Below, one piece after another: positions 45,474-54,600 of a stretch of 64,000 bases of DNA (positions are counted from its first letter, which is position 1; each line of letters opens with the position of its first letter). A program made the translations under genes and the position numbers. The notes under the pieces are model-generated. The model worked only from the letters and a program-made list of their open reading frames with translations. It made no database searches and was not told the DNA's origin. Origin of the DNA: Nitrospinaceae bacterium UBA7883 (GTDB lineage: Bacteria > Nitrospinota_A > UBA7883); assembly GCA_002500605.1 (NCBI GenBank), contig DLRR01000002.1, positions 146-64,145 on the forward strand, read 5' to 3'.

Positions 45474-46559
45474 CTAACTTGATTGGCTAATGATTGAACG
45501 AAGCGAATCTTTAAAAATCTTTGATGTTTTTTCGATAGTGAAATCATTAGCCCGGCGATTTTGAGAGTCGATAACAGATTGTCTTAACTTTTTATCTGTC
45601 ATCAATATTCCTAGTAACTCAGATATTTCATGGTGGTTCACCCTTCCCAACAGTATCCCTGCATAATCCAAAGTCTCGCGTACGGCTCCTTCGGCTAATG
45701 CCACCACAGGTATCTCATGCCGCATGGCTTCGATTAAAGGAATACAAAACCCTTCATGGCGGCTTAAGCAAAGGAATATATCAGCCAAGTTAAAGTATTC
45801 GACAAGTTCTTCATCGTTTACAAACCCTGTAAAAACAACATCTGGCACCTCGAGCCGTTCAACAAGATCTGTTAGTGATTCAAAGTACAGACCTGAGTAA
45901 TCTCCTCCACCCAAAAGAATGAGACGTGAATTGTCATCCACATATTTCTTATAGAAATGGAATACTTTTATCAGGTCATCATGGCCCTTGTGCGGAACTA
46001 TTCTTCCTAAGAAAATAATATTTGTTTTGCCATCATTTAGGCCAGAACATGTTTCTTGCTTACCTTCTACAAGCTTTTTATTATCAAAGTTCAGCACAGG
46101 GGGAACAACAGATACTGAGCTAAACCCCATATTATTTAGCTCATTCGCATTGAATTGCGAGACACCCCAAGCACCTTTAACTGCCTTGGCAAAAGGCTTT
46201 AACTGTTCCTTTCCCCACACACAATGTTTGGTGGCCTCACCATCGTATTCCGCAAAGTATTTGGCAGGAGTAACATTGTGGTACATCAAAATAATCCTAT
46301 TGCAGTTCTCCAAGATAAAGTGATTCACCTGAGAACCAGTTGAGTAGTGATAGATAACCCACGGGTTGTCCAGATTTGAAAACTCAGCATAGTGTATTGC
46401 ATCAAGCCGTGAGTCTGTTGTTTCGGCAAATATCTTTGACTCATAACCCCATGAATGTAGAAGTTGTCGTATCTGTGTAGCACAATTGCCTATGCCATCA
46501 CCATACGCATAGTTGGGTAGCATTTGATGAATTAGAGTCAAAACACTAGCTCCGTGCAA
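45474..46559 (-). CDS. Glycosyltransferase, family 4 (GT-B fold)
   Basis: A 361-residue cytoplasmic glycosyltransferase. The C-terminal Rossmann domain carries IFLGRIVPHKGHDDLI (about 183-198) and the nucleotide-sugar E-x7-E motif in RHEGFCIPLIEAM (about 272-284), typical of GT4. The sugar is unknown; mannosyl- and rhamnosyltransferases of O-antigen loci look like this. Its start lies 22 bases inside the preceding glycosyltransferase gene, so wzt-GT-GT form one operon on the minus strand. Confidence 0.88.
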   Translation of the reverse strand: MHGASVLTLIHQMLPNYAYGDGIGNCATQIRQLLHSWGYESKIFAETTDSRLDAIHYAEFSNLDNPWVIYHYSTGSQVNHFILENCNRIILMYHNVTPAKYFAEYDGEATKHCVWGKEQLKPFAKAVKGAWGVSQFNANELNNMGFSSVSVVPPVLNFDNKKLVEGKQETCSGLNDGKTNIIFLGRIVPHKGHDDLIKVFHFYKKYVDDNSRLILLGGGDYSGLYFESLTDLVERLEVPDVVFTGFVNDEELVEYFNLADIFLCLSRHEGFCIPLIEAMRHEIPVVALAEGAVRETLDYAGILLGRVNHHEISELLGILMTDKKLRQSVIDSQNRRANDFTIEKTSKIFKDSLRSIISQSS

Positions 46560-47740
46560 GATTTCAATAGATTCCCAAATCGATCACATATCACATCCCA
46601 GCCAAAATTAGCTTTGACGTACTCCTCACCTTTTTGCCCCATCAAGGTGGCAAGTTCAGGATTATTTACTAACAAGTTCACTGCTTCATAAAATTCTGGA
46701 AAGTTGTCAAATGTCAGTCCACCTCCAGAGTCATGAACATGCTCCCGGGTCGGCTCGCAGGCATTGTGTACTAACACTGGTCTACCACAAAGCCAAGACT
46801 CCATAATTACTAACGAAAAACTTTCCATTAGTGATGGCTGACAAAGCAAAGTGGATGCAGCTATGGCATCACGTTTTTCCTCAAGAGATACAAACCCTAG
46901 GTCATCAATGTAGCCAATTTCATCCTTGGGAATTTCTATGTCTTGAGGACCAATAAGTATCAAACGTAGGGATGATGATGGGTTAATTTTCCTGTAACGT
47001 CTGAAATATTCAATAAGGGTGGGCGTGTTCTTTCCGGGATCACGTCTTCCCACATATAGAATAAACGGTGTATCGTTTAACCTCATTTTAGCTCTAAACC
47101 GCTGACCATCTGCTCCTAGCACAGGGTCAACTCCTTCTGCCATTAATATCGACTCAGTTGTGGGAAGGCCTCTGTAAATTGTTTTCGCCAATCGCATCTC
47201 AGCGCGGGAGTTGAAGAGTACACCATTTACTCTTTGAAACATTTTCCTCGTGACAGTCATTTTGGCGTACCCCTCATCATGCAAGCAAGGAACAAGAAAA
47301 GATTTTTCCGGAGCAATCTTGCTGCCGTTTAACGATGTACCAAAAAGATATGGAATAAAAAAATACACATAATCGTTTTTATGTTCAGCCATAAACTGGT
47401 ACATTGCATCGGAGTTTACTGCGTTGTGGGAATAGTCTTCTTCTTCTTCTAAAGAGAGTTCCTCTCCATTGATTATTCTTTCATTTACTGGCACAAAGAT
47501 GTCTGTATCGGTTTTACGGGGAACAAACCTGCGGACTACAACGTTATTTTCAATATATTCACCTGGGTCATGATAAGGATGGTTCCAGTTAGTAGAAAGA
47601 TCTTTTAATGTGGTAGTTAGCACCTCAACCTCAAAGCCACGCGAAACCAAGTTCTCAGCTAACCTACGGCATTGGGTCTCCGCCCCACCACCAATCTGTG
47701 ATCCATAGAAGGGTATTACAAAGGCTACTTTCATAGTCAA
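46538..47740 (-). CDS. Glycosyltransferase, family 4 (GT-B fold)
   Basis: A 400-residue glycosyltransferase. The N-terminal acceptor domain starts VAFVIPFYGSQIGGGAETQCRRLA, and the donor domain has LYVGRRDPGKNTPTLIE (about 229-245) and the E-x7-E motif in SLMESFSLVIMESW (about 299-312). It overlaps the wzt stop by four bases. Together with the next glycosyltransferase it probably builds part of the glycan that Wzt helps export; acceptor and sugar are unknown. Confidence 0.88.
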   Translation of the reverse strand: MTMKVAFVIPFYGSQIGGGAETQCRRLAENLVSRGFEVEVLTTTLKDLSTNWNHPYHDPGEYIENNVVVRRFVPRKTDTDIFVPVNERIINGEELSLEEEEDYSHNAVNSDAMYQFMAEHKNDYVYFFIPYLFGTSLNGSKIAPEKSFLVPCLHDEGYAKMTVTRKMFQRVNGVLFNSRAEMRLAKTIYRGLPTTESILMAEGVDPVLGADGQRFRAKMRLNDTPFILYVGRRDPGKNTPTLIEYFRRYRKINPSSSLRLILIGPQDIEIPKDEIGYIDDLGFVSLEEKRDAIAASTLLCQPSLMESFSLVIMESWLCGRPVLVHNACEPTREHVHDSGGGLTFDNFPEFYEAVNLLVNNPELATLMGQKGEEYVKANFGWDVICDRFGNLLKSCTELVF

Positions 47741-49026
47741 CCCTTTGTTTTTTTCATTATTTTCCGCTCACCGTTAACCTCCCAGTAATGCGGAGGCCTA
47801 AAAACACCTACATCTTTAATGTTGGATCGGATGGAGAACTCATACAATTGGTCATGATAGTCCCAAGGATGTCCATCCCTTGCATGGGTAGCAACAGAAA
47901 TGGTATAGCTATCCTCTACCAAATCCAGTCTCTCAATATTCATGGTCACGCTACCATGTCCTTCAATATAATTAAGGTCTAACTTTTCAATATCGGTGTT
48001 GGTTCCGTAGCAAAAAGATCCATCCTGTTTATACACTGCTACTCCAAAAACCGGTTCCTCTACTCGTAAGTTAGCCACGTATTCCATTGTAATAGATATG
48101 GAGTCGCCAGTTTGAAACACTAGCCGCTCCTCGCCGGTTGATCCTTTCAATACTACGTTGGTTATCTCTACCTCCTTCGAACCCCATCGCTTAACCTGAC
48201 CAGACTCAGCTTTACTATCCTTACCCGGTTTATTTTCAGAACGCTCTATGTTTATTTTTAACTTATTCTCCTCTTCTGCAACATCTAAAAAGTAAGAGTC
48301 TATGACCTTACGGGGCGACCCAACATCTTTAATTGAACCTGACTCCAGCCAAACCACTCTGTCGCACAGTCGCTCTACATCGCTCATAGAGTGGGTCACA
48401 AAAACAATGGTCTTACCAGCCTTTTTAAAGGCATTAATACGGTCCTTGCACTTATGACTGAACGATTCATCGCCCACTGCCAAAACCTCGTCCACCAGTA
48501 AGATGTCAGGACTGGAATGGATAGCAACTGAAAAACCTAACCGCATAAACATGCCAGAGGAGTACGTCCTTACTGGGTTATCAATAAACTTCTCCAGTTC
48601 AGCAAAAGAGACAATTTCATCAAACTTCTCCAGAATTTGCTTTCTTGACATTCCTAAGATAGAAGCGTTTATAAAAACATTTTCGCGGCCTGAGAAATCA
48701 GGATGAAATCCTGCGCCAAGCTCTATTAGAGCCGACACTCGTCCTACTACATCCATGCTACCTTTGTCCGGCTTGTAGATCCCAGCCATTATTTTGAGCA
48801 GAGTAGATTTTCCAGAGCCATTGCGACCAATAATACCAAGCATTTCACCTTCTGGAATAACAAAACTTATATTGGTGAGAGCATTAAACCGATTATCTCC
48901 ATCGTCAGAAGATTTATTCCTACTGCTCAACAGTCCTAGCAAGGAACTCTTTATAGTGGTGTAGTTACTTTTCAAAGTAACTCTTCGAAAACTTTTGTTA
49001 ATGCGATTTAACGTAATTGCGTTCAT
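47737..49026 (-). CDS. wzt: Polysaccharide ABC transporter ATP-binding protein (Wzt-like)
   Basis: The ATPase of an ABC transporter that exports finished O-antigen or teichoic-acid-like chains. In 429 residues the nucleotide-binding domain has Walker A GRNGSGKST (67-75), signature YSSGMFMRL (155-163) and Walker B ILLVDE (175-180). A C-terminal beta-rich domain (about 280-425) matches the Wzt carbohydrate-binding domain that recognises the modified chain end. The membrane partner Wzm normally adjacent is not in this operon or elsewhere in the window. The methyltransferase at 3790 could be the chain-end modifier. Confidence 0.9.
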   Translation of the reverse strand: MNAITLNRINKSFRRVTLKSNYTTIKSSLLGLLSSRNKSSDDGDNRFNALTNISFVIPEGEMLGIIGRNGSGKSTLLKIMAGIYKPDKGSMDVVGRVSALIELGAGFHPDFSGRENVFINASILGMSRKQILEKFDEIVSFAELEKFIDNPVRTYSSGMFMRLGFSVAIHSSPDILLVDEVLAVGDESFSHKCKDRINAFKKAGKTIVFVTHSMSDVERLCDRVVWLESGSIKDVGSPRKVIDSYFLDVAEEENKLKINIERSENKPGKDSKAESGQVKRWGSKEVEITNVVLKGSTGEERLVFQTGDSISITMEYVANLRVEEPVFGVAVYKQDGSFCYGTNTDIEKLDLNYIEGHGSVTMNIERLDLVEDSYTISVATHARDGHPWDYHDQLYEFSIRSNIKDVGVFRPPHYWEVNGERKIMKKTKG

Positions 49027-49158
49027 GATTCAAATGCAACCAACCATTTTAACTGCTAATAAAATCTAGATTGTACCTGGTTACAACCAGGTTGCAATAA
49101 CGCAAGCCTTATGCAAACCATATTAAATTTTAACTAGCTAGTTGAAGGAATAGCCTTT

Positions 49159-50343
49159 TCAACTCCTCTTATTCTCTATTACTGCCATAGTGGCACGATG
49201 AATTACACCAAAAGATTCCCCTTGACTCTCTGACAGTTTCTTTACCGAGTCGAACTCTGGCATGGATCGAGTAGTCCCGTTTGGCAAAACTGCAGTTTTG
49301 ATCTTAACTAATCCATATTTTGTTTTTACACTATCGCTCATTCTAGGCAAATAAACACGCGAGACTTCTCTGCGTCGTAAACCAATAGTAGTTGTGTTTT
49401 CAAGGAGTAAAGATTCGAGTACTGATCTATGGGTGACGTTACATAAAACTGTAACTATAAAACCTGGCCTCCCCTTTTTCATTTGTGTTGGTGTAACGGT
49501 AACATCCAACGCCCCAGATGTCAGAAGCTTTTCAGTTATAACTGGAAACACTTGTGGACTCATATCATCAATATTAGTAACAAGCTCTATAAGCCTCTCT
49601 TCAAAATGTGATTTTGTCTTCGGCATATCACCAATGAAGACTCGCATAATGTTGGCCTGGTTTTCAAAATCGTACCCACCAGATCCATTTCCAATTGTTC
49701 GGTAGTTCATTAAAGGGCGCTCACCAAAACCTTCGCAGAAGGACTTTAATATTAGAGCACCAGTTGGGGTAGTCAATTCCTTCTTTGGTCCGTAAGCATA
49801 GTTTGGAATTCCTTTCAACAACTCTGCTGTTACTGGTGTTGGTACAGGCAAAACACCGTGGGAAGTTTTGACAACACCCGACCCAGTGTTAACCTCTGAG
49901 GAGAATGCGCGCTCAATCCCAAGTGCCGTAAACCCCACTACTGTTCCCACAATGTCTATTATTGAGTCCACTGCCCCCACTTCGTGAAAATGCACTTTTT
50001 CCAGTGGAATAGAATGTGTTTTTGATTCAGCTTCGCCAAGAATTGTAAACATTTCAATGGATTTTTCTCGGATACTCTTTTCTAGCCCACTGTTATTAAT
50101 AATTTCCACAATATCAATTAAGTTTCGCTGTGGTTGCGTCACTGTTTTCGTAAGTGTAACAGTTACCTTTGCAGCACTAATCCCAGCTTTAACTGCCTGC
50201 TTTGAAGTGATTTTGTAGCCAGTAAGTCCAAGTTTCTTGATCTCTGACTTTAGCAATCGCAAAGGAAGGCCAGCGTCCACCATAGCCCCTAAGGTCATAT
50301 CACCGCTTATGCCCATGAAACAATCAAAATATATGGTTTTCAT
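49159..50343 (-). CDS. larC: Nickel-pincer cofactor biosynthesis protein LarC
   Basis: LarC inserts nickel into the pyridinium bis-thiocarboxylate cofactor made by LarB and LarE. The 394-residue protein opens with IYFDCFMGISGDMTLGAMVDAGLP, the family signature, followed by KVHFHEVGAVDSIIDIVG (about 120-137) with metal-binding histidines and PTPVTAELLKGIP. In Lactobacillus plantarum LarC is made from two frames by frameshift; here it is one uninterrupted frame. larB lies just upstream on the same strand. No LarA-type racemase or LarE is in the window. Confidence 0.93.
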   Translation of the reverse strand: MKTIYFDCFMGISGDMTLGAMVDAGLPLRLLKSEIKKLGLTGYKITSKQAVKAGISAAKVTVTLTKTVTQPQRNLIDIVEIINNSGLEKSIREKSIEMFTILGEAESKTHSIPLEKVHFHEVGAVDSIIDIVGTVVGFTALGIERAFSSEVNTGSGVVKTSHGVLPVPTPVTAELLKGIPNYAYGPKKELTTPTGALILKSFCEGFGERPLMNYRTIGNGSGGYDFENQANIMRVFIGDMPKTKSHFEERLIELVTNIDDMSPQVFPVITEKLLTSGALDVTVTPTQMKKGRPGFIVTVLCNVTHRSVLESLLLENTTTIGLRRREVSRVYLPRMSDSVKTKYGLVKIKTAVLPNGTTRSMPEFDSVKKLSESQGESFGVIHRATMAVIENKRS

Positions 50344-50387
50344 TTGTCATGTCCAGTTGCATTTATTGCAGTGGAAAATTATTTGTT

Positions 50388-51158
50388 TTACTCACGTTTC
50401 TTTTTGAGGTTTTCTGGCAAAGCATTGATTTTATGTGCCAATGCTCCTGCTCCAAAACCGTTATCTATATTCATCACCGCTACTCCAGTAGCACATGAAT
50501 TGAGCATTGATAGCAGGGCAGCAACCCCACCGAAGGCTGCACCGTATCCGATAGAAGTTGGCACAGCCACAACAGGTCGATCAACCAACCCACCGACCAC
50601 AGATGCCAACGCCCCATCCATGCCTGCAACAACCACAATCACACGGGCTTCTTTAAAAGAGTCAATATGATGAAATAATCGATGAATACCTGCCACCCCA
50701 ACATCGTAAAGACTATTCACTTCAGAACCCATAATTGAAGCAGTTACAGCGGCTTCTTCGGCTACTGGAATATCAGATGTTCCAGCAGAAACTATTAACA
50801 CCGAACCGATTTTCTCATTTCTGCTTGAATCGATAGTAATGGTTCTACTACGCTCATGAAACTTTGCTTTCTCTGAAAGTTTACTAATTCTGCCAAAAAC
50901 CTCTCTTGTTGCCCTAGTAGCCAACACAGGGGTACCATAATCTATTAACCGTTTAATAATGGCTTCTACATCTTGATCACTCTTTCCCTCGCAATAAACT
51001 ACTTCAGGGAATCCTTGGCGTATTGAGCGGTGGTGATCTAAATGCGCAAATCCCAAGTCTTCGGTCGGAAAAAATTTAAGCCTTTCAATTGCTTCTTCCG
51101 GATTTATTTTCTTCTCGAATAACATCCGGACAATTTCTTCTATCTTATCCGTTGGCAA
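50388..51158 (-). CDS. larB: Nickel-pincer cofactor biosynthesis protein LarB
   Basis: LarB carboxylates and hydrolyses nicotinic acid adenine dinucleotide, the first step to the nickel-pincer cofactor. The 256 residues show the family start (PEEAIERLKFFPTEDLGFAHLDHHRSIRQGFPEVVYCEGKS) and a PurE-like C-terminal domain with VSAGTSDIPVAEEAA (about 124-138) and the glycine-rich VPTSIGYGAAFGG (about 205-217). larC follows after 44 bases; the pair is a conserved unit. Confidence 0.94.
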   Translation of the reverse strand: MPTDKIEEIVRMLFEKKINPEEAIERLKFFPTEDLGFAHLDHHRSIRQGFPEVVYCEGKSDQDVEAIIKRLIDYGTPVLATRATREVFGRISKLSEKAKFHERSRTITIDSSRNEKIGSVLIVSAGTSDIPVAEEAAVTASIMGSEVNSLYDVGVAGIHRLFHHIDSFKEARVIVVVAGMDGALASVVGGLVDRPVVAVPTSIGYGAAFGGVAALLSMLNSCATGVAVMNIDNGFGAGALAHKINALPENLKKKRE

Positions 51159-51186
51159 TATCCAATCTCCATAACATGAACCATTG

Positions 51187-52206
51187 TTACCTTTTATAGT
51201 TTAGGCTAAATTCTTCTTTTAGTGTTCTACCCATAAGGTCGATCACTGCTTGTTTAGGAGGCTTGTTTTCATACAAAGTTTTATAAACCTCCAATGTGAT
51301 TGGCATTTTAACTGCGTGGCGTTTGGCTAAATTATGTAAAGAAAGAGATGTTGTCACACCTTCAGCCACAGCTTTCATCGAATCTAGGATATTGCTGAGT
51401 TTCTCTCCTTCCCCAAGACGTAATCCTACAGTTCTATTTCGAGAAAGGTTACTCCCGCATGTTAGAAAGAGGTCTCCCATCCCGGATAAACCTGTAAACG
51501 TCCGTTCAAGAGCACCCATTGCTACACCAAGTCTAGTCATTTCCATAAGTCCTCGCGTCATTAGTGCAGCCCTAGTATTGTGGGCAAATCCCATTCCATC
51601 GCTAATTCCAGCAGCTATGGCAATAACGTTTTTAACGGCTCCTCCAATCTCTACCCCTATCAAATCATGGTGAGTGTATAGCCTAAAGAATGGCTTTGAC
51701 ATAATCTTTTGTACTTTCCTAGCTGACTCAGGGAGTCGCGAAGCTACTGTTGCGGCAGAAGGAGCTTTTCCCACAAGTTCACTTGCAAAGGTAGGCCCAG
51801 AAAGCACACAGCATTTTTTTGCAACTTCCTCTGGAAATGTTTCGTCAATGATATCTGACGCCAAAGATAGGGTTTTATTTTCGATCCCTTTGGTAGCTGA
51901 AACTAAAATTGTTTCCGGTTCAACCAAACCAGAGAGCTTTTGTATTGTGGCACGCATGTACTGTGCAGGAACAGCTATTATCATTATCTTAGCATTTCGA
52001 GCACATTGGGCCATATCCGAGACAGCACGGATATTTTTTGATAGTGGTACGCCTGGCAAGTACACAGTATTTTCATGACCATTGTTCACTCCGCCTATAA
52101 CCTCATCCTCCAGAGCCCAAATCACCACATCATCACCTTGCGAAGCCATGGAGCAAGCAAGGGCTGTGCCCCATGCTCCAGCTCCAATTACAGATAGCTC
52201 ACTCAC
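51187..52206 (-). CDS. gpsA: Glycerol-3-phosphate dehydrogenase [NAD(P)+]
   Basis: GpsA reduces dihydroxyacetone phosphate to sn-glycerol-3-phosphate for phospholipid synthesis. The dinucleotide motif SVIGAGAWGTALA is at the very start when the GTG at 52206 is used (339 residues, normal length). An in-frame GTG at 52227 would place the GGAG ribosome binding site inside the gene. Other blocks are SATKGIE, SGPTFASEL and IGGAVKNVIAIAAGISDGMGFAHNTRAAL with the catalytic Lys. It is upstream of larB on the same strand and divergent from the dehydratase-like gene. Confidence 0.95.
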   Translation of the reverse strand: MSELSVIGAGAWGTALACSMASQGDDVVIWALEDEVIGGVNNGHENTVYLPGVPLSKNIRAVSDMAQCARNAKIMIIAVPAQYMRATIQKLSGLVEPETILVSATKGIENKTLSLASDIIDETFPEEVAKKCCVLSGPTFASELVGKAPSAATVASRLPESARKVQKIMSKPFFRLYTHHDLIGVEIGGAVKNVIAIAAGISDGMGFAHNTRAALMTRGLMEMTRLGVAMGALERTFTGLSGMGDLFLTCGSNLSRNRTVGLRLGEGEKLSNILDSMKAVAEGVTTSLSLHNLAKRHAVKMPITLEVYKTLYENKPPKQAVIDLMGRTLKEEFSLNYKR

Positions 52207-52308
52207 TACAATTATTATCTCCTGCACCAGTTAGGATTTAATGTAACATTATACGTTGCATCGAGCCATGTTGTTATATGATAAAATCCAAAAGCTTGGG
52301 GTGAAAAA

Positions 52309-53304
52309 ATGGACAGAGTTGGAATAACGACAACAATACCAGCAGAGATTATATTCGCTGCAAACAAAACAGTGGTGGATTTAAACAATTTATTTATAAC
52401 CGGTTTAGGGTCCTCCGGATATATTGAAGAAGCAGAGGTGGATGGGTTTCCTCGCACGACATGCGGCTGGATAAAGGGGATGTACTCTGCCTGTTTAGAC
52501 CACGGAATACAAACTGTGGTAGCTGTGACTCAAGGCGATTGCTCCAATACCCACTCGCTGATGGAAATTTTAAAGAGCAAGGGTGTGGAAACTGCACCTT
52601 TCGATTACCCGCTTAGTCGCGACATAAAAATGATGAAAGCCTCCTTGCTGCGCCTTGCCAACTTTTTTGAAATCAATATAGATAAAGCAGAACACTGGAG
52701 AGAAAAACTAAACATAGCGAGAGAAAAGTTATGGCGTATCGACAAAATGACTTGGAAAGATGGCGTTGTAAGTGGATTTGAGAACCACCTTTTACAAGTC
52801 TCAGCATCTGATTTTGAGTCTGACCCAGACGCTTTCGAAAAGAAACTAGATTCCTTTATCGAGGAGGCATCGCTTAGAAAGCCTATCCATTTTCCAGTTA
52901 GACTCGGCATGATCGGCGTTCCGACCATCATAGAAGGGCTGTATGAGTTCGCTGAGCAGCATCAAGCAAGATTTTTGTTCAATGAAACACAAAGGCAGTT
53001 CACTATGCCTAATGGAGGCAGCAATCTTGCTGAACAGTATTTAAGGTATACATACCCTTACGACATCTGCCCAAGAATTACAGATATTAATGAGCAAGTT
53101 AAACTGCGGCAATTGGATGGTATTGTTCATTACGTCCAATCATTTTGTCATATGCAGATGGAAGATCTACTATTTAGAGAACGCCTGGACATGCCAATCC
53201 TTACCATAGAGGGAGATACTCCTGGACCAATCGATGCCAGAACAAAAATCAGAATGGAGAGTTTTATTCAAATGATTCAACAGCAAAAAGCAGCCTTGGT
53301 ATGA
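52309..53304 (+). CDS. 2-hydroxyacyl-CoA dehydratase/double-cubane-cluster-like protein
   Basis: A 331-residue protein of the HgdB/BcrC/FldB superfamily. It begins ITTTIPAEIIFAANK, the usual opening, and has candidate cluster ligands Cys52, Cys78, Cys254 and Cys280 (with Cys62 also near). True dehydratases are heterodimers of two such subunits with their activator; here only one is encoded, followed by the activator. That layout matches the double-cubane cluster proteins (DCCP/DCCP-R), which carry an [Fe8S9] cluster and reduce small molecules in vitro. GGGGTGA precedes the start. The substrate is unknown; a homodimer is inferred. Confidence 0.75.
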   Translation: MDRVGITTTIPAEIIFAANKTVVDLNNLFITGLGSSGYIEEAEVDGFPRTTCGWIKGMYSACLDHGIQTVVAVTQGDCSNTHSLMEILKSKGVETAPFDYPLSRDIKMMKASLLRLANFFEINIDKAEHWREKLNIAREKLWRIDKMTWKDGVVSGFENHLLQVSASDFESDPDAFEKKLDSFIEEASLRKPIHFPVRLGMIGVPTIIEGLYEFAEQHQARFLFNETQRQFTMPNGGSNLAEQYLRYTYPYDICPRITDINEQVKLRQLDGIVHYVQSFCHMQMEDLLFRERLDMPILTIEGDTPGPIDARTKIRMESFIQMIQQQKAALV

Positions 53305-54068
53305 GCAGTGTGACCAGATGTGGTGTAGATGCTGGATCACGGGAAGTTAAACTGGCTTTCTTTACTGGAAAGAGTCTGGTGTTTAGCGGCAGTGTCGACA
53401 CAGTGGAATTTTACACTAAATGCCGCAATGGTGGAGAAAGCCTAGACATCACAAGACTAGATCAGTTCAAAGAAGCCCCTCCCGTAAAACGGATAGTTAC
53501 TACCGGGTATGGTCGAAATAAAATTAATATCATTGGTGGGTCGGCAATATCCGAAATAATGGCTCATGCTCGAGGCGCAATTTGGCAAACAGGGCTAACT
53601 GAATTTACTTTGGTGGATATTGGCGGACAGGATACCAAAGTTATCTCGGTAAGGGATGGTGCAGTAAAAGACTTCATAATGAACGATAAATGCGCCGCTG
53701 GTTCGGGTAGATATTTGGAAAACATCGCAAGGGTATTAAGTGTATCACTAGAAAAGCTTTCCACGTTCAGCGAAGATTCTGCTACACTTTCCAGTACTTG
53801 TGCCATTTTTGGTGAGTCAGAAGTGATCGGTCTAATATCCGAAGGTGTAGAAATAGAAAAAATATTAGCCGGAGCCAACCGCAGTGTGGTAATGAGACTA
53901 TTACCAATGATAAAAAAGCAAAAGCCAGAACGTCTTGTGGTTACTGGTGGTGTGGCTAACAATGAAGCAATTATAAAAATGTTGGGAATTGAATTGAAGT
54001 TGGAGGTAACTGTTCCTCCTCTGCCACAGTTAAATGGTGCCATTGGCTGTTGCAGTTGTCCTGAATAA
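53301..54068 (+). CDS. HgdC-like ATPase activator (2-hydroxyacyl-CoA dehydratase/DCCP reductase)
   Basis: A 255-residue ASKHA-fold ATPase that uses ATP to push a low-potential electron into its partner. Family landmarks are GVDAGSREVKLAF (8-20), TTGYGR, VDIGGQDTK (about 105-113) and the two cysteines that hold a [4Fe-4S] cluster at the dimer interface: Cys131 in NDKCAAGSGRYLE and Cys167 in SSTCAIFGESEVI. TGGVANN is near the end. The ATG overlaps the stop of the HgdB-like gene (ATGA), so the two are made together. In known enzymes this component is highly oxygen-sensitive. Confidence 0.88.
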   Translation: MSSVTRCGVDAGSREVKLAFFTGKSLVFSGSVDTVEFYTKCRNGGESLDITRLDQFKEAPPVKRIVTTGYGRNKINIIGGSAISEIMAHARGAIWQTGLTEFTLVDIGGQDTKVISVRDGAVKDFIMNDKCAAGSGRYLENIARVLSVSLEKLSTFSEDSATLSSTCAIFGESEVIGLISEGVEIEKILAGANRSVVMRLLPMIKKQKPERLVVTGGVANNEAIIKMLGIELKLEVTVPPLPQLNGAIGCCSCPE

Positions 54069-54098
54069 AGGATAATATTTTTCAAGCAGGAGTTTAAT

Positions 54099-54572
54099 AT
54101 GGTTGATTTTGCTGGCTTTAGTCATCTGTATGACTATCACAATCAAAGTAATAAGACGCTACTGTCGTTTATCACAGAAAACCCCCAGCCTCGTGCACTT
54201 AATATTTTTGCCCACATAATGGCAGCTGATAGGATGTGGCACAGCAGGCTGGAACTAGGCGTTGATGCACCTGAGCCAAAGCTTTGGCCAACTGGTAAGA
54301 CACCCGAGATGCTTGCTGGTGAAATGGAAACCATGGCGAGTGGTTGGAAAGGGTATCTTTCCCAGTCAGATGTTAATCACTCAAGGGTAATTAATTACTT
54401 AAATATAAAGGGTGAACAGACCAGCAAGGAGGAGTACGAGATTTTGACAACATGCTTGTTTCATGGAGCGTACCACCGAGGGCAGATTGCAATGCTGACA
54501 TCTCTCAGAAGTGCTGAAGGAGTCCAAGCCCCTGCAACAGATTATATATTCTTTCCACCAAAAAAGGATTAA
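54099..54572 (+). CDS. DinB-family protein
   Basis: A 157-residue four-helix-bundle protein of the DinB/YfiT type, with the three metal-ligand histidines: NIFAHIMAADRMWHSR (about 42-57) and FHGAYHRGQIAML (about 127-139). Some members are thiol- or bacillithiol-dependent transferases, others damage-inducible proteins of unknown role. It starts 30 bases after the activase gene on the same strand and may share its transcript. Function not assigned. Confidence 0.85.
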   Translation: MVDFAGFSHLYDYHNQSNKTLLSFITENPQPRALNIFAHIMAADRMWHSRLELGVDAPEPKLWPTGKTPEMLAGEMETMASGWKGYLSQSDVNHSRVINYLNIKGEQTSKEEYEILTTCLFHGAYHRGQIAMLTSLRSAEGVQAPATDYIFFPPKKD

Positions 54573-54600
54573 GCAATATTAAAATTGAAGAAGTTCGTCG

